This document shows positions 1 through 11,414 of a DNA stretch of 64,000 nt, piece by piece. Origin of the DNA: Apostichopus japonicus. Lineage: Eukaryota; Echinodermata; Holothuroidea; Aspidochirotida; Stichopodidae. Within the stretch, counting starts at the first letter, position 1. The number at the start of each line of letters is the position of its first letter. The notes under the pieces are model-generated. The model ran no database searches and had not been told where the DNA came from. It saw only the letters and a program-made list of their open reading frames with translations. Made by a program: the position numbers and the translations under genes. The stretch is taken from positions 23,991,999 to 24,055,998 of the forward strand of contig NC_092565.1 in NCBI RefSeq assembly GCF_037975245.1. Direction: 5' to 3'.

Positions 1-3000
1 GAAGGGGAAATCATTTAGAGATTGTTGTTTTGTACCAAATGTTTGCGGGAATGTAGCTCAAATTTGTCTTAATATTCTTTGATGAAAGAATTAAACATAC
101 GGAAAATGATACATTGAATATGTATGTTGGACGTAACATTTTCTAAGACGTAACATTGTTACACCAAATTTTAAAACTTACCTACGAAAAAAAGAAATGA
201 ACAATCCTGCCGTCCATACCCGAGGGAAAATCCCTGGTCTAAAATGGCTACGTAGTGGGCTATTCTACTTGTTAGGGGGATGGCTATCATGTTTAATGAA
301 ATAACATCGTGACCCAGACGTAACATGCGGCCGTTACACCTTATCTCCAAGAAAAGTTTTAACTTACATTTCTTTTAAAAAACCCGCACCTTGGCAACTT
401 TTGTGACACAAGCAGGTGTAAATGGGCAGAAAGAACTTAATTTTAGAAGCACAGTACCTAACACACATGTGAGAAGCCAAGCAAGTGGTTGTTTGGACGT
501 AACATGGAGTTTTTTGTTGTTACACCAAAAGTTACGTCTGAGGGAAATTATATTGGCATTCAGTTCAACAATATGCAGTTTGTGTGTTGAGTTGGGTTGT
601 TTATTACACATCAGAGGATGTGTTCTTGTACATAACAGTAGATAATTTTAATATGGCAAGGATGTTTTTAATGCGAATATGTTCATTCCAAAAAGAAGAT
701 AATTATTTGTCACAGAATTAACTGCAAATTATGGGATAACACCACAACATTTTGTTTAATTTTATTCATAAAAAAAATCCATTTGAGCAAATTTGACACT
801 GAATGGAGAAAAGAATATTACATTTGACAATAACAAATGAGTAAAATGAAAGAAAATCATTGGCAAGTTGATTTATAAATGAAAGTATATTTGTACTACT
901 GAATGATGCCTTAGGGCCCCAGGTTCATGGAATGAGCCATAACTAAAAAATACCCCCCACTTTTCTAACAGCTAAATCTTTTGCTGGAGTCAGAGTCTCT
1001 GTGCAGAAATGATTATTTAATGACACATCTTCCTGACATAGGCAACGCTTTTGAGAAAGACATACATTGTCATAACATGAAATTTGTTTGCTGGAGTCAT
1101 GGTTATTAATTATGAGGCCATAGCCTATCCGAAGAATTGTTTTTTAAAGGAGTCGTAGTAGCAGTAAATAACTTGACTGTGAGTGTGACTTCACCTGGAA
1201 CAAAGACTTTTTGAAAGGCAGGGTAAGTATAATTGTACTTGATGTTCTTTTAAAAGTTCGCTACAGAACCTGTTTTACCGAACAACTCGGTGTGTAAAAC
1301 ATGTTCAGATTGTCACATTCCAGTGTTTTTAGTTAGGCCAGGCTAAAGTTGCCTACTGTAGCCTTCACAATGGAACCCAAGCGGTGTGCGGCAACTGTGG
1401 CCTTTAAAGGCATTGAAGACTCCCCCCAAACCGCGTGCCGCGCTCTGAAAAAGTTAACTTTCCGTTGCTAGCAAATGACGATTTCTTCTTGTCGCTACAA
1501 AATGCAGACAGTAATGAAACTAGACCTGAGATGTCCACGCTGCTATGTACAGTGTTGTGGGTACTGACCGTAGCTGTATGTATTGACGGTACACTAGTGT
1601 CTAATTACGGAAGGTAGCAAGCTGTGTGTGTATTTTCTGGGATCGATGGTGGTATATAACACTAAGTTCTGTTACACCTCATTCGAAACTAGGTCAGATT
1701 ACCGGCATCAGACGTCTCTTTGTGCGCGAGTCTTCGCACCCATTAACGTTAGTCCAACTTTGGCCTAGGCTAGGCCTAGGCCTAAGTTACAATTATCTTT
1801 TTTTTTTTAAACATAAAGAGCTCTTAAGTTTTAATACAAACCCAGTTATGAGACTTGAAGTAATTTACGACAGTTGCTCCTAATGCTCCTTTTCCTCCGT
1901 ACACTAACACTTTCCCGCTCGTGGCCGTCGCCATATCACTATCAGTTTCAAGCAAACCACTTCGGCAACAACAAGTTACAGCTTCCACACTTCGCCTAAC
2001 AATTAACAGATTAGAGCAACGGTTAACAGTTATGTGTTGAGTTGGCTATGGCTTGTAATGCTAGCTTTGTAGAATGAGTGCATGCCTAGATCACAGAGAG
2101 TAATCGAGGGTATTCTCTTTTCGTATCAATTGATCCGTGTCCCAACGTGCGCACACCATTAAGCTATAGAACGCCAAACATACAAAAACAAAGGATGAAT
2201 GTTATCAGTTGTTGAAGGAATTGCTGTAAATGGTGAAGGCATCGAAAACTTCGTTGTTGAAATTATCTTATTCTTATATACATACTGTCCGTGAGGCCAT
2301 AGCTACTCGGTGACAGTATAGCATCAATTAACGATGACATCATTACCAATTTGTCTCAACTTATCTTCAGTCTTGGCGTTTACATGGTTTATTTACGTCT
2401 ATGTAGTAATTACGCTCTTCAAAATTGGATCGCTACATTTTACTTGAACATATTGTTCATGATTCCTTCTATTTGTATTTGCTATTAATTGATTGATTTA
2501 TTTATGGTCTGTTTGCGATGGCTTGTTTTTTGTTTCAGCAAATGACGGGGTATTGTTACTTATTCCACCAGTTTCTCGAAGAAGTGTCCTGTTTACTATG
2601 CAGGTAAACGGTTCAGCGTGGGGATACACACGTGTAACTTGGCGTCCGTCGATAAAAATATTGACCCAATAGCACACAGCAATTAGGTAGCCGTCCGCAC
2701 CATCGAAACATTGTAACTGGTCAAAATGTTGCCTTTATTTTCTTGGCTTAGGCTTTTTCAAACAAGACTTACTGGGATCGAACAACTTCAAAGACTTGCT
2801 CAATCAATATTCGCTATGTGCTTTGCCTTTATACTACTTACACCGTCGCAGGTTACATCACTATAGGCTACACCTTTCTGACACTTCAATTGTGAATTTG
2901 ATTATCTATTGGCAACGGTTGCCTATATGTTACCGCCCTTGGTGTTAAAGTTAAAATATAAATGATTTTCTTTAGCAAAATACCGTTTGACTGCTTTTGC

Positions 3001-3340
3001 CTTCAATAATTTTTTCTTATGACCCCTTGATGAGAAGTGATACCCCCCCCCCACTCAACTGCCTACCAACATATTCATGTTTCTAAGCAATTAAACAACA
3101 CCTATACATATTTAATACACAAATTCGAACAGTTCTTAACCGGTTGAAACACTATATATTATGAAACAAGCTAATCATTATGATGACTCTTCTTATTGAT
3201 TATTATTTTTTTTAATATATCATACTCGTGTATCTATCAGGGCAGTAAAGCAGTTGAACTTTTGCATTCATAATCACATTTTTTCTATTATGTCGATCAA
3301 ATTCTGTAGGACAGGAACCATGCTGGCTCGGTGCAAGATG
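1..3340. other. Intergenic, no gene recognised
   Basis: Apart from the hairpin motif cluster, nothing supports a gene here. Open frames are short (under 90 codons) and match no family. One frame at 1531-1613 encodes a hydrophobic, signal-peptide-like stretch ending at a possible GT donor, but no downstream exon could be linked to it. Palindromic 'taggcctaggcc' sequence near 1765-1795 and a run of C near 3045 are simple-sequence features. Confidence 0.5.
130..538. repeat. Dispersed GACGTAAC / GTTACACC motif cluster
   Basis: The motif GACGTAACAT occurs at 130, 147, 317 and 496. At three of these it is followed within about 25 bases by GTTACACC, so each pair can form a small hairpin (GTAAC/GTTAC). 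The last also pairs with GTTACGTC at 531-538. No coding potential or known element was recognised. It could be a decayed inverted-repeat element. Confidence 0.4.
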
Positions 3341-3342
3341 AC

Positions 3343-3372
3343 CAATCAATCAATCAATCAATCAATCAATAA
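3343..3372 (-). repeat. (ATTG)n microsatellite tail of the LINE
   Basis: About seven AATC units on the plus strand (ATTG on the minus strand) follow the LINE 3' end sequence. Short tandem tails of this kind are the usual 3' ends of CR1/L2-type elements and mark its insertion boundary. Confidence 0.75.
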
Positions 3373-4070
3373 GTATTTATATAGCGCTGATATCGTGGAA
3401 CACTTCAAAAGCGACTCAGTTAAGGAGAAAGGTTTTAAGCTGTGTCTTGAAACTGTTCAGTAAGTGGTAATGTATGAGGTCATGTGACATTGAATTCCAT
3501 AAACGAGTGCAAATTCTAGAAAAAGCACGACCATCGTATCCATTGAATTTGAAGCGAGGCTCAATAAGGAGATAAGCATGTTGAGAGCGGAGAGCACGAG
3601 TTGGCGTGTGAGGGGAGATGAGATCACACAATTATTGAGGTGTTTGCCCATGAAGGGCTTTCCAAGTTAGCAAACAATTTTGTACTAGTTGATTCTTCGT
3701 TAAATTGGGAGCCAATGAAGGTGATATAGAGCTGAGGAGATATGTTAATTCAGACTTTCTCATGTTAAGAATCAATCTAACTGCATTATTTTGGACAACC
3801 TGTAGCTTTTTATTAAATGTTTGGGAAGGCCAGCTAAGACAGCATTCTAGACGAGATGTGACAAAGGCATGAGACATTGTTTCAGCAGTTCTGGTACCAA
3901 GGGATTTCCTTATGGCATTGATGTTGTGCAAGTGATGGTATGCTGCCCTATACAGATTGATGACACATGTTTCTCCATGTTAAAGGTGAAGCTTAGAATG
4001 ATACCAGGTCACGTACTGATGATGAGGATTCAAAAACGTCACTCCCACTTTGGTTTTAGTGCCCTGTACC

Positions 4071-4832
4071 CAAGGGCGGCGGAACCGGGGGGCACAGGGG
4101 GCACGTGCCCCCCACTTTTCCTCAGGTTAAAAATGTGCCCTTTTTCTACAAAAATTTCTAAATAAAAAAAGAGTTTACAAAGCAAAACCCACGTCGAATG
4201 AAATATTTCGGGAAGTTTTAAATGTTTACTACCACAGGCGTAGGAGCCCAATTTGATTTGGGGGGCTGTAACGACTTGCCCGAAAAATATTACCAACATT
4301 TTTTGCGCGCTACGCGCGCGTACAACATCTTAATGTGCATATCATATAGGCATGCGTTGGTTATTACATCGCATGCCAATAACATACAATCACTTGCCGT
4401 GTTATAACCCTTCCAAATTGGTTAGAATTATTGGCAAAGTCGTTACAATAATAATGATCATAATAATATCAGTTTAACCATTGAAAAACACATAGGGAAT
4501 TATTTTTCTTTCAGTATTTTGACATATTTCATTTGCTTTCATGCATGTATCGATCGCGTGTGCAGGGACTTGGACTTTATAATGATTTCACCTCATTTTG
4601 TCTTTTTCCTTGTTTCCCAATTTGCACATTAGATATTGCAGTGCTAGTATGCATTGTTTCCTTGAGGGGGGGGGGGTGGCGTTGATGGAGTGATGTGTAT
4701 ACGCAAGTAAGATAATACAATAAGAGTTATAAAGGGTACTAAATATCAGGCTGCATCAGTCCAATCGAATTTCTGCAAAGTGCCCTTTGACGTTGGTGCC
4801 CCCCCAGATTAAAAGTGCTTCCGCCGCCCTTG
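4071..4832 (+). mobile_element. Non-autonomous hAT-type DNA transposon (MITE), copy 1
   Basis: The element starts CAAGGGCGGCGGAA and ends with the inverted repeat TTCCGCCGCCCTTG. It is flanked by a perfect 8-bp direct repeat, CCTGTACC, at 4063-4070 and 4833-4840. An 8-bp target duplication with CAAGGG-type termini is the signature of the hAT superfamily. It has no transposase. It lies inside the CR1/L2-like LINE, so it is younger than that insertion. The same family recurs in opposite orientation at 13276-13921, with matching terminal and subterminal sequence. The G-rich segment with 'gggggcacgtgccccc' next to one end is shared by both. Confidence 0.9.
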
Positions 4833-5745
4833 CCTGTACCATCTCCTTGAAGTGTGAAGCAGTTACAAAATGTAGATCAGTCTTGTCATCATTCAGTTTG
4901 AGGTGACAAAATCTTTTATCCATAAACGTAGGTCTGCAATAACCCTCAATACGGTGCTGAATGACATCATATGTTCACCACTGTTGTTATCTAAGTCGAA
5001 AAACATCAACAATTGGGTGTCATCCACATACATCTAAACATGTAGGTTGTGTTTCCTGCAAATAGCTGCTAAGAGTAAATTGTAAACAGCTTTGGTCCCA
5101 ACATAGACCCCTGGGGAACTCCAAACGTTAGCACTGTTGGTTGCGATGAAACCCCTTGGATGAAAACTTGTTGTTTCCGTTTTGTCTGATATGACTGAAA
5201 CCACCGGAGAGCAGTACCTTTCACACCAAGATTAGTTTCAAGACGGCGAAGAAGAGTTACATGATGGATAGTGTCAGTTAGGTGAAGCAGTGACTAAGAA
5301 CACACCTTTACGCTATTCAATGACACGAAGAATGTAATCTGTCACCCAAGTTAGGGCAGTATCACTTACAGTGTTGCAATATGTACTGCTGACTTTCGAG
5401 GTTCATGAAGGGAATGTGTTTCCATGTAAGTATAGACAACCGGTTAGACACAACCCGCCCTAATAATTTTGAGAGAATCGTCAGATTTGACACTGGTCGG
5501 TATAGTTCTTAAATTGCTCACAGTCCAATGTTGACTTTTTGAGAAGTGGGAGAATACTACTTCTTCAAAGAATCAAGAAAGATTCCCCGTGCAAGTGACA
5601 TGTTAATAATCCTTGGTATAGTAGGAAGCAGCTCAACAAGATGCAATTTCAACAACCATGTAGGAGTAGGATTCATCGGTGATGACTACGTAGGCGAGGA
5701 GATTTTAAAGATCTGCTTATTGGCTCCAATTATAGGACGCTATAG

Positions 5746-6014
5746 CTAGGAAAGTTTTGTGATTATGTAATCGACCTGCCACGGTCGTAAATCGACCTCA
5801 GGCTCTACAATTAGTCTACATAGCTTCGTAACACCATTAGGCTCTTTCTGTAAACACTGTGTGAAATTATGTTCATGTCTACAATGTAATTAATCATACA
5901 GCGTTCACACAAAGACCCTCATACAATAAAAAATATGCAGCAGGCGTTGAAGACTAATTGTTTTTTACTCTTTTGGCGCTCCATGTGTGGGTAGCCCTTG
6001 TGCGAACAGCTGTT
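5746..6014. other. Intergenic / upstream flank of CIMIP2-family gene
   Basis: No coding or repeat structure was recognised here. It leads into the promoter region of the gene starting at 6256. Confidence 0.4.
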
Positions 6015-6027
6015 GTTACCTAGTAAC
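6015..6027. promoter_or_regulatory. RFX X-box
   Basis: The sequence GTTACC-T-AGTAAC matches both half-sites of the X-box consensus (GTNRCC, 0-3 bases, RGYAAC). It lies about 230 bp upstream of the start codon of the CIMIP2-family gene. RFX factors bind X-boxes in the promoters of ciliary genes, so the location next to an axonemal protein gene supports function. Binding itself is an inference. Confidence 0.65.
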
Positions 6028-6255
6028 CATTGTTAAGATTGGTAGATAACAACAACTGTCTTGTGTTTGCAAACAGCGTTGTACATATCAAGTAAGCGTA
6101 ACACAACAGTAACTTCGACAGACATTTGTACACATGGCGTGGTAGCAAAGTTTTAATGTTCCCTTTTCAACTCATGTAACCAGTCTCAATAACAGAAAAC
6201 TTACTGTGTTATTAACTATTAATCAAGCACAAGAAGTAGACAAAATCTTAGCAAG

Positions 6256-9200
6256 ATGATGAACACAGGCATGCCTAACTCCACGTCGTGGAACATAAAA
6301 AGAAGACGTGACTTTAGTGAACTTGATCCTGGAACACAAGTACCGGGGTAAGTATATCGTAAGCCTAGTCATCTCCGAGTCAGACGAATGGGTGATAGGC
6401 ATAGCCACACCCATAATCAAGCAGTCTACCTGTTCCACTTTACTATTTCTAAGCAGTTGATGGTAACTTTGGCAATAGCCAGCCCGTTATCATGTATAGC
6501 TGTAGCCTAGACTAATTTAAGTTAGGCAACATTGATACAACTTGATGTTGGGACTGCTAAAGTTGAGGCCTAATGTTACATTTCCATATGGTTACTCTTA
6601 GTCCTTACAAGAACCAAACTTTGAGACACAAAATTATGAATGTGATGAAAAACATTTGAGTTTGGAATGGCGCATTTAATAAATATTATCAGATTTACAG
6701 TTCTTGGTTAAATAAATGTAGGTCTAGTAACTTTTCTTTGTACCAAATTGATCCATGGCTCATTTAATTAACATCAGATTTACAGTTCTGGTCAAATAAA
6801 TGTAGGTCTAGTGACTTTTCTTTTACCAAATTGATCCATGGTGTCACAGCTAATGAATTTTACATTCATGCTACGGACAGTAAGTGGTCGTCTACCGTAA
6901 GAGACCTAACATTAATAAGTAACTGTTATGCCTAGCCTATTTAAGCCATAATGTTAAGTTGGTGGAAAACATATACATGTACCCTGCGTATGTATAGGAA
7001 CTTGTAAAAATCTCATTTGGTTTCCCTAAAAAGCAAGATGTGCTCATTGTTAATGATTTGAATGTAGACTTTGGGAATATGTTAACGATTAGCCTCTGTG
7101 TACAGACTTATAATAATATGTTTTACTTTGATTTCTTCCATGACAGATATGGTGGTTATATTGAACAGTACAAATACCATGTAGGTGACACCTATGGAAA
7201 TGCAACAAACAAGTTATCAAAGGTGAGTACTACTTTAATACTATTTCAATCAAAGTAAATTGAAAGTGGCCATGCTTACAGTGATTGTACATTGATGTAT
7301 GCATCTTGTGAATCTTTCTGTTATTGTTAACAGACCTATTCTGGTTTTTCTTAGTGACTGTCTATTTTACAATGTTTTCTCTTTCTTGCAAACTAGAAAT
7401 ATTATTGTCAGTCATCATCTATGTTTCATGAAAATATAAAACCAAACAAACTTTTATGTATTTTTCAACCCTGGAATAGATGAGAGTGGGTCGGCACCCA
7501 ATTGTTTCATCTCTCCCAGAAAGCTTTAACCAAGACAGGGCTAAAGTTGGAACTGGTCTAACAACATCCATTGATATGTCAGGCCGAAGAAGGGTCTTGA
7601 CACTGCCTAAGTCAACTGGAGATAATAAACTAACAGAAAAGATGGTTCCAGGCTACACAGGTATGTTGCAGAAGTGGGTGAAATGTAGCACTATGGGCGA
7701 GAACATTAAAATTTTTAAGGAATTGTCCCAAAATTTGAACAGAACTAAAAACTGTATGATAGTTTTGTAGAATTATTCTTAGCATGCAGTGGCAACTTTG
7801 GAGCAGATGATTTACGATGACATAGAAGTGGTGACCATTTTACAATGCATTATATAATAGCCAGTAAAAGGATAGGGGCAGTGGGTTGCCTTGAACGTCC
7901 CCACTAGAATGCCACTGTTTCTCTCAGTCAGTGTTGACAATTGCAATTGTTTTTAAAAGATGACAAGAGTGTACCATTTAGTAATTTCAAAATGTAAATT
8001 CTGCCCAACTGTCCTGTCACTGAACAATCATAAGATTTACAGAGAACATTTTCTTTGATAGGTTACATACCAAGAAGACCATTCAAGTTTGGGAACACAT
8101 ACAAAGAAGACTGTGACGTTTGTATCGATGATTTCATGAATAATACGCAAGATAGGAGTGAAGAGATATTTGACCTTCGCAAAACAGTCGCTGGTTCCGG
8201 CCGTCTCCGACCATTGACCGATGAGAAGACTGTCATCAAGACTCTAAATGAGTACAGAGATACGCACCCACTTCGCCCCATACTATTATGTAAGTCTATG
8301 TATCAGTTGTGGAGGGTATATTGTCTATTTGTCTTTGCTATATATGACACAGTAATAACTATCTAAAGTGTGTGCATAGATTCCAAAATTATGTTTCATA
8401 AATGTTATAAAAATAGAAACCAGAAATAAATATGTGCTATTTTACACATATAGTTTATATAACTATTTTGTTGTTGTTGCTCATCAGCTGACAAACGCTT
8501 TCCTAGGGAGGCCCCTGTACCTGGTTACCAAGGCTTTATTCCAAGGCAAGGAGTAACAGAAATCGGTTTGGGTACAAGGTACCATGTTGTCTGCGACAAA
8601 TCTTTTAATGCCTTCCATGATGCAACTGAAAGGCATGCTTCCCAACTTACCAGGAGTGCACCAGCAAAGTAAGTAGATCTTTCATGCACTGAGTTGCTGG
8701 GTAATGATGGGGGGGGGTGGGTTGGTGGGGGGGCCAGTACAACTGTGGGTAGTGAAAGTGGTGAGGATGACATTTTGACCTTTACTTTCCTTCCATTTAT
8801 ATATTTAATCTTTCCAGGCCTGGTTAAGGAACATTTTTGTGAAATATAAGTTGTCACCATACAGAATCCTTTATTACAGATATGATGTCCTCTTTGATTT
8901 CATGTTATTACAAACATTTTGAATCTGGGTGGAGATAAAAAGAAGGTCTTGACAAAAGTTAAGAAGTAGTCACAGTAACAATGTCATCATTTCTCTGTTA
9001 TCAATATTCAAGTTATTACTTTTGATACACCAATATTCTGTAATAAGGGCATCTAGGTTATTAAACTTCCAAATATATTTCAATTGAGGTTTGTGTTGGC
9101 TTTTCTCTCTGGCAGTTTCACTCTTCCAGATAATAAAGCAAAGGCAAGTATACAACTGACACGAGAAGACAAGGAGACACAAATGCAGAGGAGATTATAT

Positions 9201-11414
9201 AAACCGATTGGAATGGTTCCAAAATATACTGGATATATGCCACGTGAGTACTTTATATTAATGCTTATCCAAAACCATATAAACCGATTGGAATGGTTCC
9301 AAAATATACTGGATATATGCCACGTGAGTACTTTATATTAATGCTTATCCAAAACCATATAAACCGATTGGAATGGTTCCAAAATATACTGGATATATGC
9401 CACGTGAGTACTTTATATTAACGCTTATACAAAACCATATAAACCGATTGGAATGGTTCCAAAATATACTGGATATATGCCACGTGAGTACTTTATATTA
9501 ATGCTTATCCAAAACCATATAAACCGATTGGAATGGTTCCAAAATATACTGGATATATGCCACGTGAGTACTTTATATTAACGCTTATCCAAAACCATAT
9601 AAACCGATTGGAATGGTTCCAAAATATACTGGATATATGCCACGTGAGTACTTTATATTAACGCTTATCCAAAACCATATAAACCGATTCGAATGGTTCC
9701 AAAATATACTGGATATATGCCACGCGAGTACTTTATATTAATGCTTATCCAAAACCATATAAACCGATTCGAATGGTTCCAAAATATACTGGATATATGC
9801 CACGCGAGTTCTTTACATTAATGCTTATCCAAAACCATATAAACCGATTCGAATGGTTCCAAAATATACTGGATATATGCCACGCGAGTTCTTTACATTA
9901 ATGCTTATCCAAAACCATATAAACCGATTCGAATGGTTCCAAAATATACTGGATATATGCCACGCGAGTTCTTTATATTAATGCTTATCCAAAACCATAT
10001 AAACCGATTCGAATGGTTCCAAAATATACTGGATATATGCCACGTGAGTACTTTATATTAATGCTTATACAAAACCATATAAACCGATTGGAATGGTTTC
10101 AAAATATACTGGATATATGCCACGTGAGTACTTTATATTAATGCTTATCCAAAACCATATAAGCCGATTGGAATGGTTCCAAAATATACTGGATATATGC
10201 CACGTGAGTACTTTATATTAATGCTTATCCAAAACCATATAAGCCGATTGGAATGGTTCCAAAATATACTGGATATATGCCACGTGAGTACTTTATATTA
10301 ATGCTTATCCAAAACCATATAAGCCGATTGGAATGGTTCCAAAATATACTGGATATATGCCACGTGAGTACTTTATATTAATGCTTATCCAAAACCATAT
10401 AAACCGATTCGAATGGTTCCAAAATATACTGGATATATGCCACGTGAGTACTTTATATTAATGCTTATCCAAAACCATATAAACCGATTGGAATGGTTCC
10501 AAAATATACTGGATATATGCCACGTGAGTACTTTATATTAATGCTTATACAAAACCATATAAGCCGATAGGAATGGTTCCAAAATATACTGGATATATGC
10601 CACGTGAGTACTTTATATTAATGCTTATCCAAAACCATATAAACCGATTGGAATGGTTCCAAAATATACTGGATATATGCCACGTGAGTACTTTATATTA
10701 ATGCTTATACAAAACCATATAAGCCGATAGGAATGGTTCCAAAATATACTGGATATATGCCACGTGAGTACTTTATATTAATGCTTATCCAAAACCATAT
10801 AAGCCGATTGGAATGGTTCCAAAATGTACTGGATATATGCCACGTGAGTTTTTTATATTAATGCTTATCCAAAACCATATAAACCGATTAGAATGGTTCC
10901 AAAATATACTGGATATATGCCACGTGAGTACTTTATATTAATGCTTATACAAAACCATTTGTGTTCGCTGAGAAGAAACCCATCAATTTGCCTTTTTTGC
11001 TAAAACAGTCAAAAAATTATTATTTAGTATTTACTCTCAAAATGATTCCTTCTTGAATATTTGTCCTCCTGTCACAATATTTGAAACCTCAAATATAAAT
11101 ATAGCACCTTGAAGAACAGTTTAGCATCATTGCATGTACATTGGGACATAGTAATGAGTACTAACAACTCTCTGAATCTTATTTTGGTTTTCCTTAGTCT
11201 TTAAGATAATAATCAATAAAACCTTTTGTTATACTGTTGACAAATATTGACCTTAAATTGATTTCCCGTATTTCTGAATTCTTTCTTGGCAGAAAATCGC
11301 TACAAATTTGGTCATACTTACGGTGACTCTACTCGCAGCCTTCCGGTATGTTTCCATGATAAGGGAACCTTTGGTGAATATGTTGCAACGGGTGCTCCAC
11401 AAGTGGCAATGTAA
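6256..11414 (+). CDS. CIMIP2B: CIMIP2/FAM166-family ciliary microtubule inner protein
   Basis: Seven coding exons with consistent phases give 335 aa: 6256-6347, 7147-7222, 7480-7660, 8062-8289, 8488-8668, 9116-9243 and 11293-11414. The start is the first of two ATGs near 6256. Four copies of the family motif (G-Y-x-G-Y/F-x-P followed by a G-x-T/R-Y block) are visible: 'VPGYGGYIEQYKYHVGDTYG' (about residues 29-48), 'VPGYTGYIPRRPFKFGNTY' (about 113), 'VPGYQGFIPR' (about 202) and 'VPKYTGYMPQNRYKFGHTYG' (about 286-305). The last spans the exon 6/7 junction. Proteins of this family sit inside ciliary doublet microtubules. Which paralogue this is (CIMIP2A, B or C) cannot be settled by eye. Exon 6 ends inside a 22-copy minisatellite that repeats its 5' splice site. 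The gene has an X-box upstream and is bracketed by two inverted hAT MITEs. Confidence 0.85.
6670..6842 (+). repeat. Two-copy tandem duplication (~90 bp) in CIMIP2 intron 1
   Basis: Two adjacent copies share 'cagatttacagttc', 'aataaatgtaggtctagt' and 'accaaattgatccatgg'. They differ by small indels and substitutions. The duplication lies wholly within the intron between exons 1 and 2. Confidence 0.75.
9197..10958 (+). repeat. 80-bp minisatellite, 22 copies, spanning the exon 6 donor of the CIMIP2-family gene
   Basis: The unit repeats every 80 bases, with 'aaaccgatt' at 9201, 9281, 9361 and so on to 10881. The first copy contains the last ~45 bases of exon 6 (coding 'KPIGMVPKYTGYMP') and the GTGAGT donor at 9244. 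Every later copy repeats both. Four adjacent copies (donors at 9724, 9804, 9884, 9964) carry GCGAGT in place of GTGAGT. Other copy variants are gattG/gattC and aaacc/aagcc. Only the first donor joins in frame to exon 7; extending the exon into the array meets a stop at 9339. Confidence 0.97.

Larger units (their letters stand above)
3341..5745 (-). mobile_element. Decayed CR1/L2-like LINE, split by a hAT MITE
   Basis: Read on the minus strand, this contains broken reverse-transcriptase sequence in the order expected for a CR1/L2-type non-LTR retrotransposon. Near 5.7-5.5 kb is a 'P-T-W-L-L-K' type segment. Near 5.5 kb is 'YRPVSNLTILSKLL', and near 5.1 kb 'GVPQGSMLGPKLF'. Near 4.9 kb is 'LKLNDDKTDLHFV', and at 3.9-3.4 kb the C-terminal region with 'HAFVTSRLECC' and 'RAFSRICTRLWNSM'. 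Stops and frameshifts are frequent, so it is dead. The 3' end is marked by 'GCGCTATATAAATACTTATTG' followed by an (ATTG)n tail at 3343-3370, as is typical for these LINEs. A 762-bp hAT-type element interrupts it at 4071-4832. The 5' end is truncated or unrecognised beyond about 5745. Confidence 0.8.

Noticed and set aside
1531-1613. Signal-peptide-like frame 'MSTLLCTVLWVLTVAVCIDG' followed by a GT
   Set aside because: No downstream exon, homology or promoter signal could be tied to it, so it is too weak to call as a gene.
9201-10958. Possible CRISPR-like array (regular 80-bp repeats)
   Set aside because: There are no unique spacers; units are contiguous copies that include a coding exon end, in a clearly eukaryotic gene.
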